Virus record (IMG/VR): IMGVR_UViG_3300035698_009200
Coordinates: 1 to 28,765 of that record
DNA: 28,765 bases
From: a virus
Reading direction: 5' to 3' (one strand)
The position numbers and the translations under genes are program-made. The notes under the pieces were generated by a model that saw only the letters and a list, made by a program, of their open reading frames with translations, had not been told where the DNA came from and made no database searches. Below, piece after piece: positions 21,431 to 28,765 of the stretch (positions within the stretch are counted from its first letter, which is position 1; each line of letters begins with the position of its first letter).

Positions 21431-21527
21431 ACGGGAGCCACGTCCTGAGCACAAAATATATACACACCCACAGTACGACGGGCCAATAGCTCACCTCACC
21501 CATCTGCGGCTCTATCGAGTCTTCCAT
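21429..21527 (-). CDS. Tiny membrane protein, 32 aa
   Basis: Begins MEDSIEPQMGEVSYWPVVLW with one hydrophobic helix (WPVVLWVCIYFVL) and a short basic end (RTWLP). GGAG lies 6 nt before the ATG. An acidic N-terminus and basic C-terminus favour N-out, C-in. It follows the lysis genes and the hairpin at 21552. A lysis accessory role is possible from position only. Confidence 0.6.
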   Translation of the reverse strand: MEDSIEPQMGEVSYWPVVLWVCIYFVLRTWLP

Positions 21528-21551
21528 ATTAATCTCCAATTGCGTTTTAAA

Positions 21552-21575
21552 GCCTACAGCGTGGAGGCCGTAGGC
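21552..21575 (-). terminator. Hairpin after the endolysin gene
   Basis: A 6-bp GC-rich stem (GCCTAC/GTAGGC) with a 12-nt loop begins 6 nt after the endolysin stop in the minus-strand sense and is followed by TTTAAAA. The T run is short, so it may be a weak terminator or an RNA processing and stability element closing the lysis unit. Confidence 0.5.
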
Positions 21576-21581
21576 GTTGAA

Positions 21582-22046
21582 TTAAACTGTCCTCTGATAA
21601 TGAGGACCATCTTTAATTTTCTTCCAAAACATACCGGCTCGGTTTCTAGGGTTTAAACTCTCCCAAAAGGTTCCCAGTTCTTTTGGATACACCAAATCAC
21701 CTCCGCTTGTGAAATAGATGTCGGCAGCACACTTCTTTAAATGCATACTGTCCAGTGTCAAAGACCGCTTAGTCTTGACATATATTTGCTGTTGCTCCAA
21801 TGTCCTTTGGAACTCGCCTAGCCTCATAGAGTATCCCAACTCAAAAGCCTTAAGCATTAATTTACAGATATCCTCGGCGAAAGCTTCTTGATGCTGTCCG
21901 AGGGTCATCTTGGGTTCAGGTTCGGTGACCAACGTGATCTTTGAGGCGGTCATGTACTGCGCGATGTCAGTGAGCACACTCTCTGCTTGTGACGATGTCA
22001 CACCCGCAATCCGTAGTATTTGAAGTAAGTGACGTGCATCATCCAT
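21582..22046 (-). CDS. Endolysin, M15-family peptidoglycan peptidase
   Basis: Cuts peptide cross-bridges or stems in the cell wall at the end of infection. The 154-aa protein has the M15 zinc site: SMHLKKCAADI (His102, Asp109) and GPHYQ (His149). The stretch from residue 47 (MTLGQHQEAFAEDICKLMLK) matches how many phage M15 endolysins begin. The first 46 residues are an extra, helical N-terminal part here. An internal start at residue 47 lacks a ribosome site, so the long form is kept. No signal peptide or membrane segment, so release should need the holin. It overlaps the holin gene by 8 nt. Confidence 0.88.
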   Translation of the reverse strand: MDDARHLLQILRIAGVTSSQAESVLTDIAQYMTASKITLVTEPEPKMTLGQHQEAFAEDICKLMLKAFELGYSMRLGEFQRTLEQQQIYVKTKRSLTLDSMHLKKCAADIYFTSGGDLVYPKELGTFWESLNPRNRAGMFWKKIKDGPHYQRTV

Positions 22047-22581
22047 TACCTGTCCCCTTCATAGCTGCCTGATGTAGCGCCGCATCCTTATTCTGAGACG
22101 ATTTACTGCTACCGAAAAAGAACTGAATGATCTGTGACACAACTGTCCCCAGTAAAAACCCAAGGATTGTGTTTACGTACGGTCGGTTCACAGAGGGGAT
22201 ATCCAAAAATGAGATACACCCAATGTAGATGATGGCAGCTAAGGACCACGCCGCAGCATAGTAATAGAGGAACCGTTTAGAGAACTTATCCTCCTGCTCC
22301 AAAGCTTTGCCTTGCATGACTCGCGCAGAATCCACACTCGCTAGATAAGCTATTGTTGTGTCCAGCTCTAGCCTGTTGTCTTCCTGTCGAATCTTCAGAA
22401 GCTCTTCTTCATGAGCCATTTCAAATTGACGTAGTTTCAGCATATCCGCGTCCGGTATCTTTCCCTTGCTGTCTAACTTAACTCCTGTTTTCTCTTCCAC
22501 CCAGTCCTTGCCTTTCGCTAAAAAAGCATTGCCTAGCAGCGATAAGCCACCTTGGACTAATCCAGCTACAATTGGTATCAT
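22039..22581 (-). CDS. Probable holin or lysis-associated membrane protein, 180 aa
   Basis: An N-terminal glycine-rich hydrophobic segment (IPIVAGLVQGGLSLLGNAFL) is followed by an acidic helical domain (about 35-100). Two strong membrane helices follow (YYYAAAWSLAAIIYIGCISF, and NTILGFLLGTVVSQIIQFFF) and a Ser/Lys-rich tail beginning FGSSKSS. The FFFGSSxxS end is common in phage holins of the three-helix type. Immediate coupling to the endolysin supports the call. AGGAG precedes the ATG by 10 nt. Confidence 0.8.
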   Translation of the reverse strand: MIPIVAGLVQGGLSLLGNAFLAKGKDWVEEKTGVKLDSKGKIPDADMLKLRQFEMAHEEELLKIRQEDNRLELDTTIAYLASVDSARVMQGKALEQEDKFSKRFLYYYAAAWSLAAIIYIGCISFLDIPSVNRPYVNTILGFLLGTVVSQIIQFFFGSSKSSQNKDAALHQAAMKGTGNG

Positions 22582-22838
22582 AAAAATTCTACTCCTAAAT
22601 CAATATTATTAAAGGGGTCACCACTGATGACTGTTACCACTAAGTGTATAATACAGGGGGGCCAGTCGGGGTTAATTCAACGGGGTCAGCCCCAGAGAGC
22701 GATGCAGGGCATCAAACTCCCCGGAGTGTCCATGTCTCGGGCGATTTTTTCGGGCTGAGTGAGGGCAGGGTCACCCCCCGAAAATTCCGTCAGCGAGCAC
22801 TGAGGCGACAGAAATCGGTCAGCCGCCCCACGGAAACG
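22582..22838. other. GC-rich non-coding spacer with GGTCA elements
   Basis: This 257-nt stretch lies between the tail genes and the lysis genes. On the plus strand the core GGTCA or GTCA followed by G/C recurs at about 22617, 22683, 22768, 22788 and 22817, partly inside short hairpins (GGGGTCAGCCCC; ACTCC/GGAGT at 22716-22727). On the minus strand TATTAT with an upstream TTGAAT could be a host-type promoter, but the spacing is about 20 nt. Base composition differs from the flanking genes. A 68-codon plus-strand frame is present but has no supporting context. Confidence 0.45.
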
Positions 22839-23150
22839 TCAAGGGAGTGAATCGAGGGGGTTGAAATCCTTCGCCAATATTGCCTGTGCCTCAGCAGCGT
22901 TGGATGCGATCTTTATAAGCTCGATCTTGGCGAACACGGTTTTGATGTGGGTCAACTCGTTCTCCTCGGAGACTCTGAGTGATCGCTCTAGCCGTATTTC
23001 AAGAAGCTCACTTCGGCGTGCGTTTAGGTTGGACTGCTTCCATTCAGGTGCGAAAGTATGTATTGCATCTCTCGCTAGTTCCTTGATCCTCTGAACCCGT
23101 TGCAGCTCTCTCGTGGACTCATCCCTGTAAGGGTGCACATTAACTAACAT
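22839..23150 (-). CDS. Small tail-associated protein, 103 aa
   Basis: Begins MLVNVHPYRDESTRELQRVQ. The stretch FAPEWKQSNLNARRSEL, then a charged helix and IKIASNAAEAQAIL, fits a pattern I recall in phage proteins coded beside tail fibre or tail-tip genes (xPxWKQxN...ASN). The form is helical throughout. It overlaps the previous gene by 11 nt and is the last of the tail unit. A role in tail assembly or as an adaptor is inferred from position. Confidence 0.65.
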   Translation of the reverse strand: MLVNVHPYRDESTRELQRVQRIKELARDAIHTFAPEWKQSNLNARRSELLEIRLERSLRVSEENELTHIKTVFAKIELIKIASNAAEAQAILAKDFNPLDSLP

Positions 23151-23502
23151 TAATCACCTCTCTGAAGACCTTGGAAGGCCAGTTTTCAACTTCAATTTCA
23201 TACACGCCACTCACATCGAAATTCAAAGTGATGTCGGTACCATCAGCTACGAATTGAAGTCCCGCGCTACCTTTGATCTTTACAGGAACTCCACTTGGAA
23301 CTCCCTTCAAGACGCCCGAAGCTAACGAAATACCGTGCGGTGGCCTTTGCAGTACATCAAAGGACTCGGAGAAATAAGTGCTGTCTGCGTCAAACTCTCC
23401 TTCGACCAATGACTGCGCCGTCAAAAACTCAGCAGGCGGTGGGCTCGAATAGCTAATACTGGAAATAATACCACCATTAACATCTACCTTTACATATCTC
23501 AT
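23140..23502 (-). CDS. Tail-associated beta-rich protein, 120 aa
   Basis: Begins MRYVKVDVNGGIISSISYSS and looks beta-rich throughout, with an immunoglobulin-like rhythm in the C-terminal half (VPVKIKGSAGLQFVADGTDI, then SGVYEIEVENWP). Its start overlaps the gpJ-like gene's stop as ATGA, so it should be made together with the tail tip. A tail-fibre adaptor or small head-binding part is possible; nothing is specific. Confidence 0.7.
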   Translation of the reverse strand: MRYVKVDVNGGIISSISYSSPPPAEFLTAQSLVEGEFDADSTYFSESFDVLQRPPHGISLASGVLKGVPSGVPVKIKGSAGLQFVADGTDITLNFDVSGVYEIEVENWPSKVFREVINVS

Positions 23503-26500
23503 CTCTTAAACTCCGTAATCTCAATGAAGGCGTTGGTGAGTTCAATGGCGTTCGCAATGTCTGCGATACGATCAAATTCTGAATTCACCACTTCAAGGGC
23601 AATGCCATACTCTAAGTCCGACGCGACCGGATTGTCTATCACTATTGCGTATTCGAAAGACTTCATACCTAAGTACAAAGCCTGACCATCCGGCACCCAG
23701 CCTTGGAAACCCGCAGTTGCGTCGTTCCACCCATAGTTTCGCTCTAAGCCTACGCCTGTGAAAGCACCGTTAGATAACTTGCGATAGATAACCGACGACA
23801 CACTTAGGTAGTTTCTCCAGATGTAGTCGAGTTTATCAACGATGCAACCTGGCCCGTTCTGCGCAAACTGACAACCCACCCTTATACGTAGAGATGTATT
23901 CGTGTCGGACAAGACAATCGCAGCCGCTAATGGTCGCTGTATCCACGCCCAAGACCCTCTACCGATATACCGAAGAATGTTACCTTCATACGTTTTCCAG
24001 CCGAGCCTCACATGCACATCAGAGACCCATGGAGCAGCGAGTTCTGCATACACCGTCTGTGTGACAGCCCCAGGGTCGATATCGATCGTAGTTACCGTAT
24101 CCTGATTGGCAAGTGCGCCCGTATTGTAAGTACTCACCGATTCCCAAACCGATCCGGTCCACCTCGCCAATAAGCTTGTACTGGTATTGTACCAAAGATC
24201 TCCCAGGTCAAGCAACGGTGTGTTTATGACGGTAGGTTGCGTCGTTGTGTAATACGTAGCAATCTTACCATCTGCCGTAGATTGCGCATTGACGGCTTTC
24301 GAGTCGGCAGTTGAGGCCGCTAACTGAGCCGCAGCGATGTCCAGATCCTTGGCCACTGCGTACGCAGTCCCGTTGTGCCGGTAAAGCGTATTATTGTCGT
24401 CGGTGTCGAACCAGAGGTCGCCCAGCGTGCCTGCTGGAGCTGTCGGTTGGAAGTACGTATCGACTTTGCCCTCTGCCGTAAATTGCGCTTGGGCTGCATC
24501 AAAGAGAGCCTTCCCTATCTCGTTGTCCTGTAAAGCAACCCAAGCTCCATTATAACGATGCAACTGATTATCATCTGTATCGATCCACAGATCGCCTATC
24601 ACCAGCCCTGTCACTGGAGCCGTAGCCTGAGCATACGTCGTAGGTGCTACGTTTCCGACTAACTCCCAAGCAGACCCACTCCATCTCTGTAATCGGCTTG
24701 TGTTGGCATTGTACCACAGATCACTCACTACTGGCGCCCCTGGCGTAGCTGTCTGGTAATAGGTGGTGCTACCTGCTTCGCCTTTGAAAGGTGACCACGT
24801 GTAGTCCAAGTAGTCCAGAGAATCTAGGATAATAGCATCCGTCAGCACTCCGATGTAGTCCCCTGTATCTTCGCCGGCATTTGCGGTGAGGGGGTTGCCT
24901 GAAGGATTGTCGGAATACTTGATATGCAGATAGCTGCTTGTACCATTATCTCCTGCTGTCCCATTCACCCCTGGAAGCCCTTGCTCGCCTTTGAATGAAC
25001 TCCACACATAGCTTACTGTGGGATCAGAGCCTTCAGCCTGTACCGCTTGGTTCGCTGCTATCCCTATTGAGATCGTGGTGCTGATGGGTATATCATACAT
25101 GTGGCTAGGCAGCGTTGGATTAGCCAAGTCACTATACTTGATCCAGGTGTAGAACGTTACACCGTCATCGCCTGTCGCACCGACAATCCCTTGATCGCCT
25201 TTGAGACCCTGTGGCCCGACGATCAGACTCCAGGTATATGCCAGTGGATCTGTCCCTTCGAGGGCAACTATTTGATTAGGTGCCAAGCCTATGTACGACA
25301 TTCCAGTGGGATCATTTACAAGACCCGTCCCATCGGCATTCGGAGCATACTTCACCCACGTATACGTAGTGATGCCGTTAGCGCCTGCATCTCCTGGCAC
25401 GCCTTGTGGCCCTCTGAATCCACTCCAAGTATAGTCCCCAACAGTAGAACTAGGCGTAGCGCTTGCACTTACAAGCATACCTAATGCTGCTGTGGCGGCT
25501 CCAGGTGAGACCGTCATCGTCGTGGGAGGAGCATCGAAGGCTTCAGTACTGTAGCGTATATGCGTGTAGCTGCTAGTGCCATTCGTACCGTTATCGCCTG
25601 CGGGTCCACCTATCAGACTCCAAGCATAGTCGCCGGGAATAACTCCCTCGACTGCTGTGGACTTGTTATGCGCGAGGCCTAAATAGAGCTTTCCAGTAGG
25701 ATCGTCCGTAAGTCCTACCGTGCCCGTAGCGTTGTCAGCATACTTTATCCACGTATACGTAGTGACACCCGTGCCGTCTGTACCAGCATACCCATTGACC
25801 TGCGCCGTAGCGTCACTCCAGAAATAAGGAGATGTCAACGCCGTGAGGTTCTCGATGATAGTCACCTGGGCTTCATACAACGTGGCACCCGCTACCGGAG
25901 CAGGGACACCTGTCGATGACCACCCAGCCGGCACCCCAGTTGAGACGCCCGTCGCCCAAGTGTAAGTAGAAGCGACAGCCGCGAATGCTGCAGGTACACC
26001 GACATCCCACTTAAAGATAGATATCGTAACCGTGCGTCCCTCGTCAACCGTAGGATACGCGGCAACTGTCCCGTTAGCTGTCCAGTCCACGTTTGTGAGA
26101 CCCACACCCGCTGTCTCAAAAAGAACCTTAGAGGTTTGGAACAGAAACAAACCTTCGGTGGAAGGCCTGGCGGGAACAGTAGTTGCCCAGCCAGCAAGAT
26201 TGGCGAGACTGGTCTGGGTGTCTAATGTCCAATCATACACTGATGAGGCGCCTGCCCCGATGATCGGTTGCACTGTGCCCCAGTGGAACAGTTTAATTCT
26301 CCCTGACTGCGAACCAGCGCTAAGCAACAGCACCGGAGTGCTCCACAGGTTAGTATCTTCGTTCGGCCCCACACCTATACGGCTGAAGCTTCTGTAACTG
26401 ACATACGTCACACCTAGACCTGCGGGGATAGCCTCAGACCAGCCAGCAGGAATAGCTGAGAGCACTTCAGATGGAAACGCTACCGAGCCACCTACAGGCG

Positions 26501-28765
26501 TAGCGGGTATGCCGGAAGCGGCAGCAACTGTTAGATAGATAGTCTTCGTTGACTGCATTGGTGTTGTTTGATCAAGGTCAGGCGCGCTCCACCCAAGAGT
26601 AGTGTCCAGTGTGATCGGCCAATCCACTTGTGCTTGTCCAGCCGACACATAGATGTTACCTGGACTGGCGGGATCAACAGCAGCAGCGATTGCTTCAACC
26701 CTTGTTGCGTACCACCCAGCGGGTGGCGTCAGCACCTTCGTCAAAAAGTCGTAACCACCGCCGGTGGGTGCAGCCACAGTTGCACCCCAAGCCTTGTATA
26801 CTACAAAGTCTGTTCTGGTCAACGTAGTGAGTGCCGCCGCAGGGTCTACGGACAGCTCCGCCCATCTTGAGTGTGTCTTCAAGTTGTTACGCTGCGACTG
26901 TTTGCCTGCCACCTCCACAGCAATCATGAAGACCTTCGGTCCAACACCTAGTTGAGGAAGGACATAAGTAGGCTCACTGACAGTAGCTATAACAATCCCT
27001 GCTTCGTCTGTCTCTGTCGCTAGGTACACATGATACCTGACACGACCTGAGGCTTTGGCGGCTGTCCAGGTCAACCGTCCTGAGCTGACATAGATATCAC
27101 CAACAACAGGTGCTGTGAATACCAAGTCTGTCACTTGTGGGATAGCCGTACTGTATGAAGGTACAGGTGTTATGATCTCGTTGTCAGGAGCATTCCAAGC
27201 GAATGTTGTTGCATCGAACAGTGAGGCAGCGACTTCCAGATGATCATCGTCTGTTGTTTTAAGCTCATTCAAGATGAACAACGAAGACTGTATTCCCAAC
27301 GCAATACTACTGACATGCACCACATCGCCAGGCTCTAGATGACGAAAGTTAGGTGCAGACAGGGTGATTGCTAGCATACTCTCATGCCGTGACCGTCTAA
27401 CTGTTTCTTCAGCTACCGCCATCGCATGATGGGCATCGGTGATTCCCGCTGGACTCTTTGTGGTCTCCAGAATCAGACCGTTGTCCTCCGCAAGATACGT
27501 CTGGTACACTAAGTTGCTAGGTGCACCGTATTTATCAGGCCAGTGAACAGTATCCTTCTCGAAGTTCTTGGCATCGTTCACAAACTCAACAGTGCAGAAG
27601 TTGTATCGCTCGGTAAGTCCAGGCCACACAATCGTGTTAGCCTCTGTCCCGAGGATATCATCATCCGTCAAGTATGCACTGACTAGCTCAGGGTCATCCG
27701 TGTCACGCGTCCACGTTGCATCTGTGGGTAGCTGCGAGGTAGTGGAGACTGCTCGGTACAAGTCGACTGTTACACCGTCAAAGTACTGCACAGTGTCGTT
27801 AGCCTGGTATGTTCCAGCTGCGTATACTGCGGGATACTTCAAAGATAACTTGTACTTGCCGTCAGACCAAAAGAGTCTGGCTTGGAACAAGTTCTCAAGA
27901 ATCTTCTCAATGTTGGTTCTAACGGAGTTCTCAGTATCGATGATCCCGTTGAACTCGTAGCGTCTTAATGTCTTGTCAGAAGTCTTGACACGTTCTTTCC
28001 AGAATACACCCTCTGCTGGCAAGATCGCTGAGCCATTGACAATCACTGAAGTTTCACACAAGACTGCTGCTCTGTAAAAGCTCGCCAAGTCAATACGCGA
28101 TAGCGGTAGGTTTGCACCATACTCCGTATCCATCATATAGTCAAGCAGCACCAGTGCGGTATTGTTGGTATACGACTTTAGAGCAGACAGGCTATAGACT
28201 TCAAGGTTCTTATCAATCGTGTGAACAGCAGCGCCTTCCACAGAGAAGTTAAGTGTAGGTACGCCATTATACTCAGGGTCGTCACGATTCAGTTTGAATG
28301 CGCCAACAGCATAAGCTGTCTCAGGAAAATTAGAGTTGTACGCTACAGTGTCGTCATCATCTATGAATGGAAAGTTGGTGGACATGAGTGTGTCCATACC
28401 GCCATCTTTATGAATGTGTATCCTACCGCTTAATCCGTATTCCTCGTCGTTGTAAGCCTTGTCGTTGATTTCCACGTAGTACACTTCACGGATACCTTTC
28501 CAAGACAGTACCTGATTGAAGAACAGTATTTCACGCTTGGCACCGTCATAGCTAGTACTGAGTGAGCTTTCATTGTAGTCGTCAAAGTACAAAGGATTGA
28601 AGACCGCAGGCGTAAGATTCAAAGCACCTGTACTGGCATTGTAACTTGTGATCTTGTACTTTAATGTAGTTGTTGCGTTGATATCGAACGTGTTCACACC
28701 GGTCACAGCATTCAGCCATGGTGGTATGTCCGTAGGGTACGGCTTGTAGAATAAGTCAACAGTCT
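23499..28765 (-). CDS. gpJ-like tail tip / host specificity protein, 5' end outside the window
   Basis: Forms the tail-tip hub and receptor-contact fibre of a long-tailed phage. The frame is open to the window edge: 19 codons precede the first GTG at 28706, so the visible 1754 residues are a C-terminal part. The first 520 residues show gpJ-type hub features (TALVLLDYMMDTEYGANLP, then ENLFQARLFWSDGKYKLSL, and LEPGDVVHVSS). A fibronectin-III-like segment follows near 525-620. Next come repeated beta modules, then five modules joined by short collagen-like Gly-X-Y runs (GPQGVPGDAGANG and similar, about 1030-1310). Four DLW-type repeats follow (about 1310-1510), then a unique C-terminal domain that probably touches the receptor. 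Overlaps the next gene as ATGA. Confidence 0.9.
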   Translation of the reverse strand, partial: TVDLFYKPYPTDIPPWLNAVTGVNTFDINATTTLKYKITSYNASTGALNLTPAVFNPLYFDDYNESSLSTSYDGAKREILFFNQVLSWKGIREVYYVEINDKAYNDEEYGLSGRIHIHKDGGMDTLMSTNFPFIDDDDTVAYNSNFPETAYAVGAFKLNRDDPEYNGVPTLNFSVEGAAVHTIDKNLEVYSLSALKSYTNNTALVLLDYMMDTEYGANLPLSRIDLASFYRAAVLCETSVIVNGSAILPAEGVFWKERVKTSDKTLRRYEFNGIIDTENSVRTNIEKILENLFQARLFWSDGKYKLSLKYPAVYAAGTYQANDTVQYFDGVTVDLYRAVSTTSQLPTDATWTRDTDDPELVSAYLTDDDILGTEANTIVWPGLTERYNFCTVEFVNDAKNFEKDTVHWPDKYGAPSNLVYQTYLAEDNGLILETTKSPAGITDAHHAMAVAEETVRRSRHESMLAITLSAPNFRHLEPGDVVHVSSIALGIQSSLFILNELKTTDDDHLEVAASLFDATTFAWNAPDNEIITPVPSYSTAIPQVTDLVFTAPVVGDIYVSSGRLTWTAAKASGRVRYHVYLATETDEAGIVIATVSEPTYVLPQLGVGPKVFMIAVEVAGKQSQRNNLKTHSRWAELSVDPAAALTTLTRTDFVVYKAWGATVAAPTGGGYDFLTKVLTPPAGWYATRVEAIAAAVDPASPGNIYVSAGQAQVDWPITLDTTLGWSAPDLDQTTPMQSTKTIYLTVAAASGIPATPVGGSVAFPSEVLSAIPAGWSEAIPAGLGVTYVSYRSFSRIGVGPNEDTNLWSTPVLLLSAGSQSGRIKLFHWGTVQPIIGAGASSVYDWTLDTQTSLANLAGWATTVPARPSTEGLFLFQTSKVLFETAGVGLTNVDWTANGTVAAYPTVDEGRTVTISIFKWDVGVPAAFAAVASTYTWATGVSTGVPAGWSSTGVPAPVAGATLYEAQVTIIENLTALTSPYFWSDATAQVNGYAGTDGTGVTTYTWIKYADNATGTVGLTDDPTGKLYLGLAHNKSTAVEGVIPGDYAWSLIGGPAGDNGTNGTSSYTHIRYSTEAFDAPPTTMTVSPGAATAALGMLVSASATPSSTVGDYTWSGFRGPQGVPGDAGANGITTYTWVKYAPNADGTGLVNDPTGMSYIGLAPNQIVALEGTDPLAYTWSLIVGPQGLKGDQGIVGATGDDGVTFYTWIKYSDLANPTLPSHMYDIPISTTISIGIAANQAVQAEGSDPTVSYVWSSFKGEQGLPGVNGTAGDNGTSSYLHIKYSDNPSGNPLTANAGEDTGDYIGVLTDAIILDSLDYLDYTWSPFKGEAGSTTYYQTATPGAPVVSDLWYNANTSRLQRWSGSAWELVGNVAPTTYAQATAPVTGLVIGDLWIDTDDNQLHRYNGAWVALQDNEIGKALFDAAQAQFTAEGKVDTYFQPTAPAGTLGDLWFDTDDNNTLYRHNGTAYAVAKDLDIAAAQLAASTADSKAVNAQSTADGKIATYYTTTQPTVINTPLLDLGDLWYNTSTSLLARWTGSVWESVSTYNTGALANQDTVTTIDIDPGAVTQTVYAELAAPWVSDVHVRLGWKTYEGNILRYIGRGSWAWIQRPLAAAIVLSDTNTSLRIRVGCQFAQNGPGCIVDKLDYIWRNYLSVSSVIYRKLSNGAFTGVGLERNYGWNDATAGFQGWVPDGQALYLGMKSFEYAIVIDNPVASDLEYGIALEVVNSEFDRIADIANAIELTNAFIEITEFKR
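24140..24766 (-). repeat. Four DLW-type repeats within the tail-tip gene
   Basis: Four units of roughly 35-50 residues share xYxxTxPxxxxxGDLWxxTxxxxLxRxNGxxWxxV. Examples are VSDLWYNANTSRLQRWSGSA and IGDLWIDTDDNQLHRYNGAW. Spacers between units contain helical Ala/Gln-rich segments. Such modules are common in phage fibre shafts and adapt by unit gain or loss. Confidence 0.7.
24770..25790 (-). repeat. Five collagen-linked modules within the tail-tip gene
   Basis: Each unit of about 60-75 residues runs TxYTWIKYxxN, a DPTGxxYxGLAxN-type strand, EGxDPxxYxWS, then a short Gly-X-Y run (for example GPQGLKGDQGIVGATGDDG). Units are related but not identical; DNA words such as tccacgtatacgtagt recur. 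The Gly-X-Y parts likely trimerise the fibre. Confidence 0.75.

Noticed and set aside
22644-22850. 68-codon plus-strand frame in the GC-rich spacer
   Set aside because: Its sequence reads somewhat protein-like, but it would be the only plus-strand gene, it lacks a ribosome site, and it spans hairpins and the end of the minus-strand tail gene.
24770-25790. CRISPR-like spacing of repeats
   Set aside because: The repeats are coding, degenerate and in frame with the tail-tip protein; no identical direct repeats with unique spacers are present.

Overview
The window is a densely packed stretch of a tailed bacteriophage genome. Every well-supported gene lies on the minus strand, so transcription runs from high to low coordinates. 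It combines a T7-like replication and transcription set (single-subunit RNA polymerase, gp2.5-like SSB, family A DNA polymerase with proofreading domain, gp6-like exonuclease, gp4-like primase-helicase) with a lambda gpJ-like tail-tip protein typical of long, non-contractile tails. This mix recalls Xp10-type siphoviruses. A lipoprotein signal, a twin-arginine (Tat) signal, a small outer-membrane barrel and an M15 peptidoglycan peptidase point to a Gram-negative host. The cobalamin-dependent ribonucleotide reductase would suit an aquatic proteobacterial host, but the species cannot be told from the sequence.

Layout from the upstream (right) end. (1) 28765-22839, tail tip: a giant gpJ-like protein whose 5' end lies outside the window, followed by two small tail-associated proteins. 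(2) 22838-22582: a GC-rich non-coding stretch with recurring GGTCA-type elements. (3) 22581-21582, lysis: holin and M15 endolysin, ending in a hairpin. (4) 21527-17917, host interaction and membrane functions: mostly short membrane or coiled-coil proteins, including a signal-peptide-bearing barrel. It carries three copies of a conserved intergenic sequence that looks like the promoter of the phage RNA polymerase, and it ends in a hairpin plus a 14-base T tract. (5) 17781-10843, transcription and replication: RNA polymerase, SSB, a DUF3310 protein, DNA polymerase and small genes. (6) 10895-7570: small zinc-binding, membrane and lipoprotein genes plus a tRNA-like fold. (7) 7561-1, nucleotide and DNA metabolism: HD nucleotidase, exonuclease, several tiny genes, a Tat-signal protein with a P-loop, a GIY-YIG-like nuclease, primase-helicase, class II ribonucleotide reductase, and the start of one more gene at the left edge.

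Most neighbouring genes overlap by 1-14 nt (ATGA, TAATG, GTGA and similar), which implies translational coupling. These junctions identified about ten short genes of 32-58 codons and decided many start sites. The phage polymerase would read its own promoters; host nucleotides and DNA would be recycled by the exonuclease, HD nucleotidase and reductase; and the DNA polymerase, primase-helicase and SSB would form the replisome. Several short membrane proteins remain without assigned function. All calls come from reading the sequence; no database search was run.
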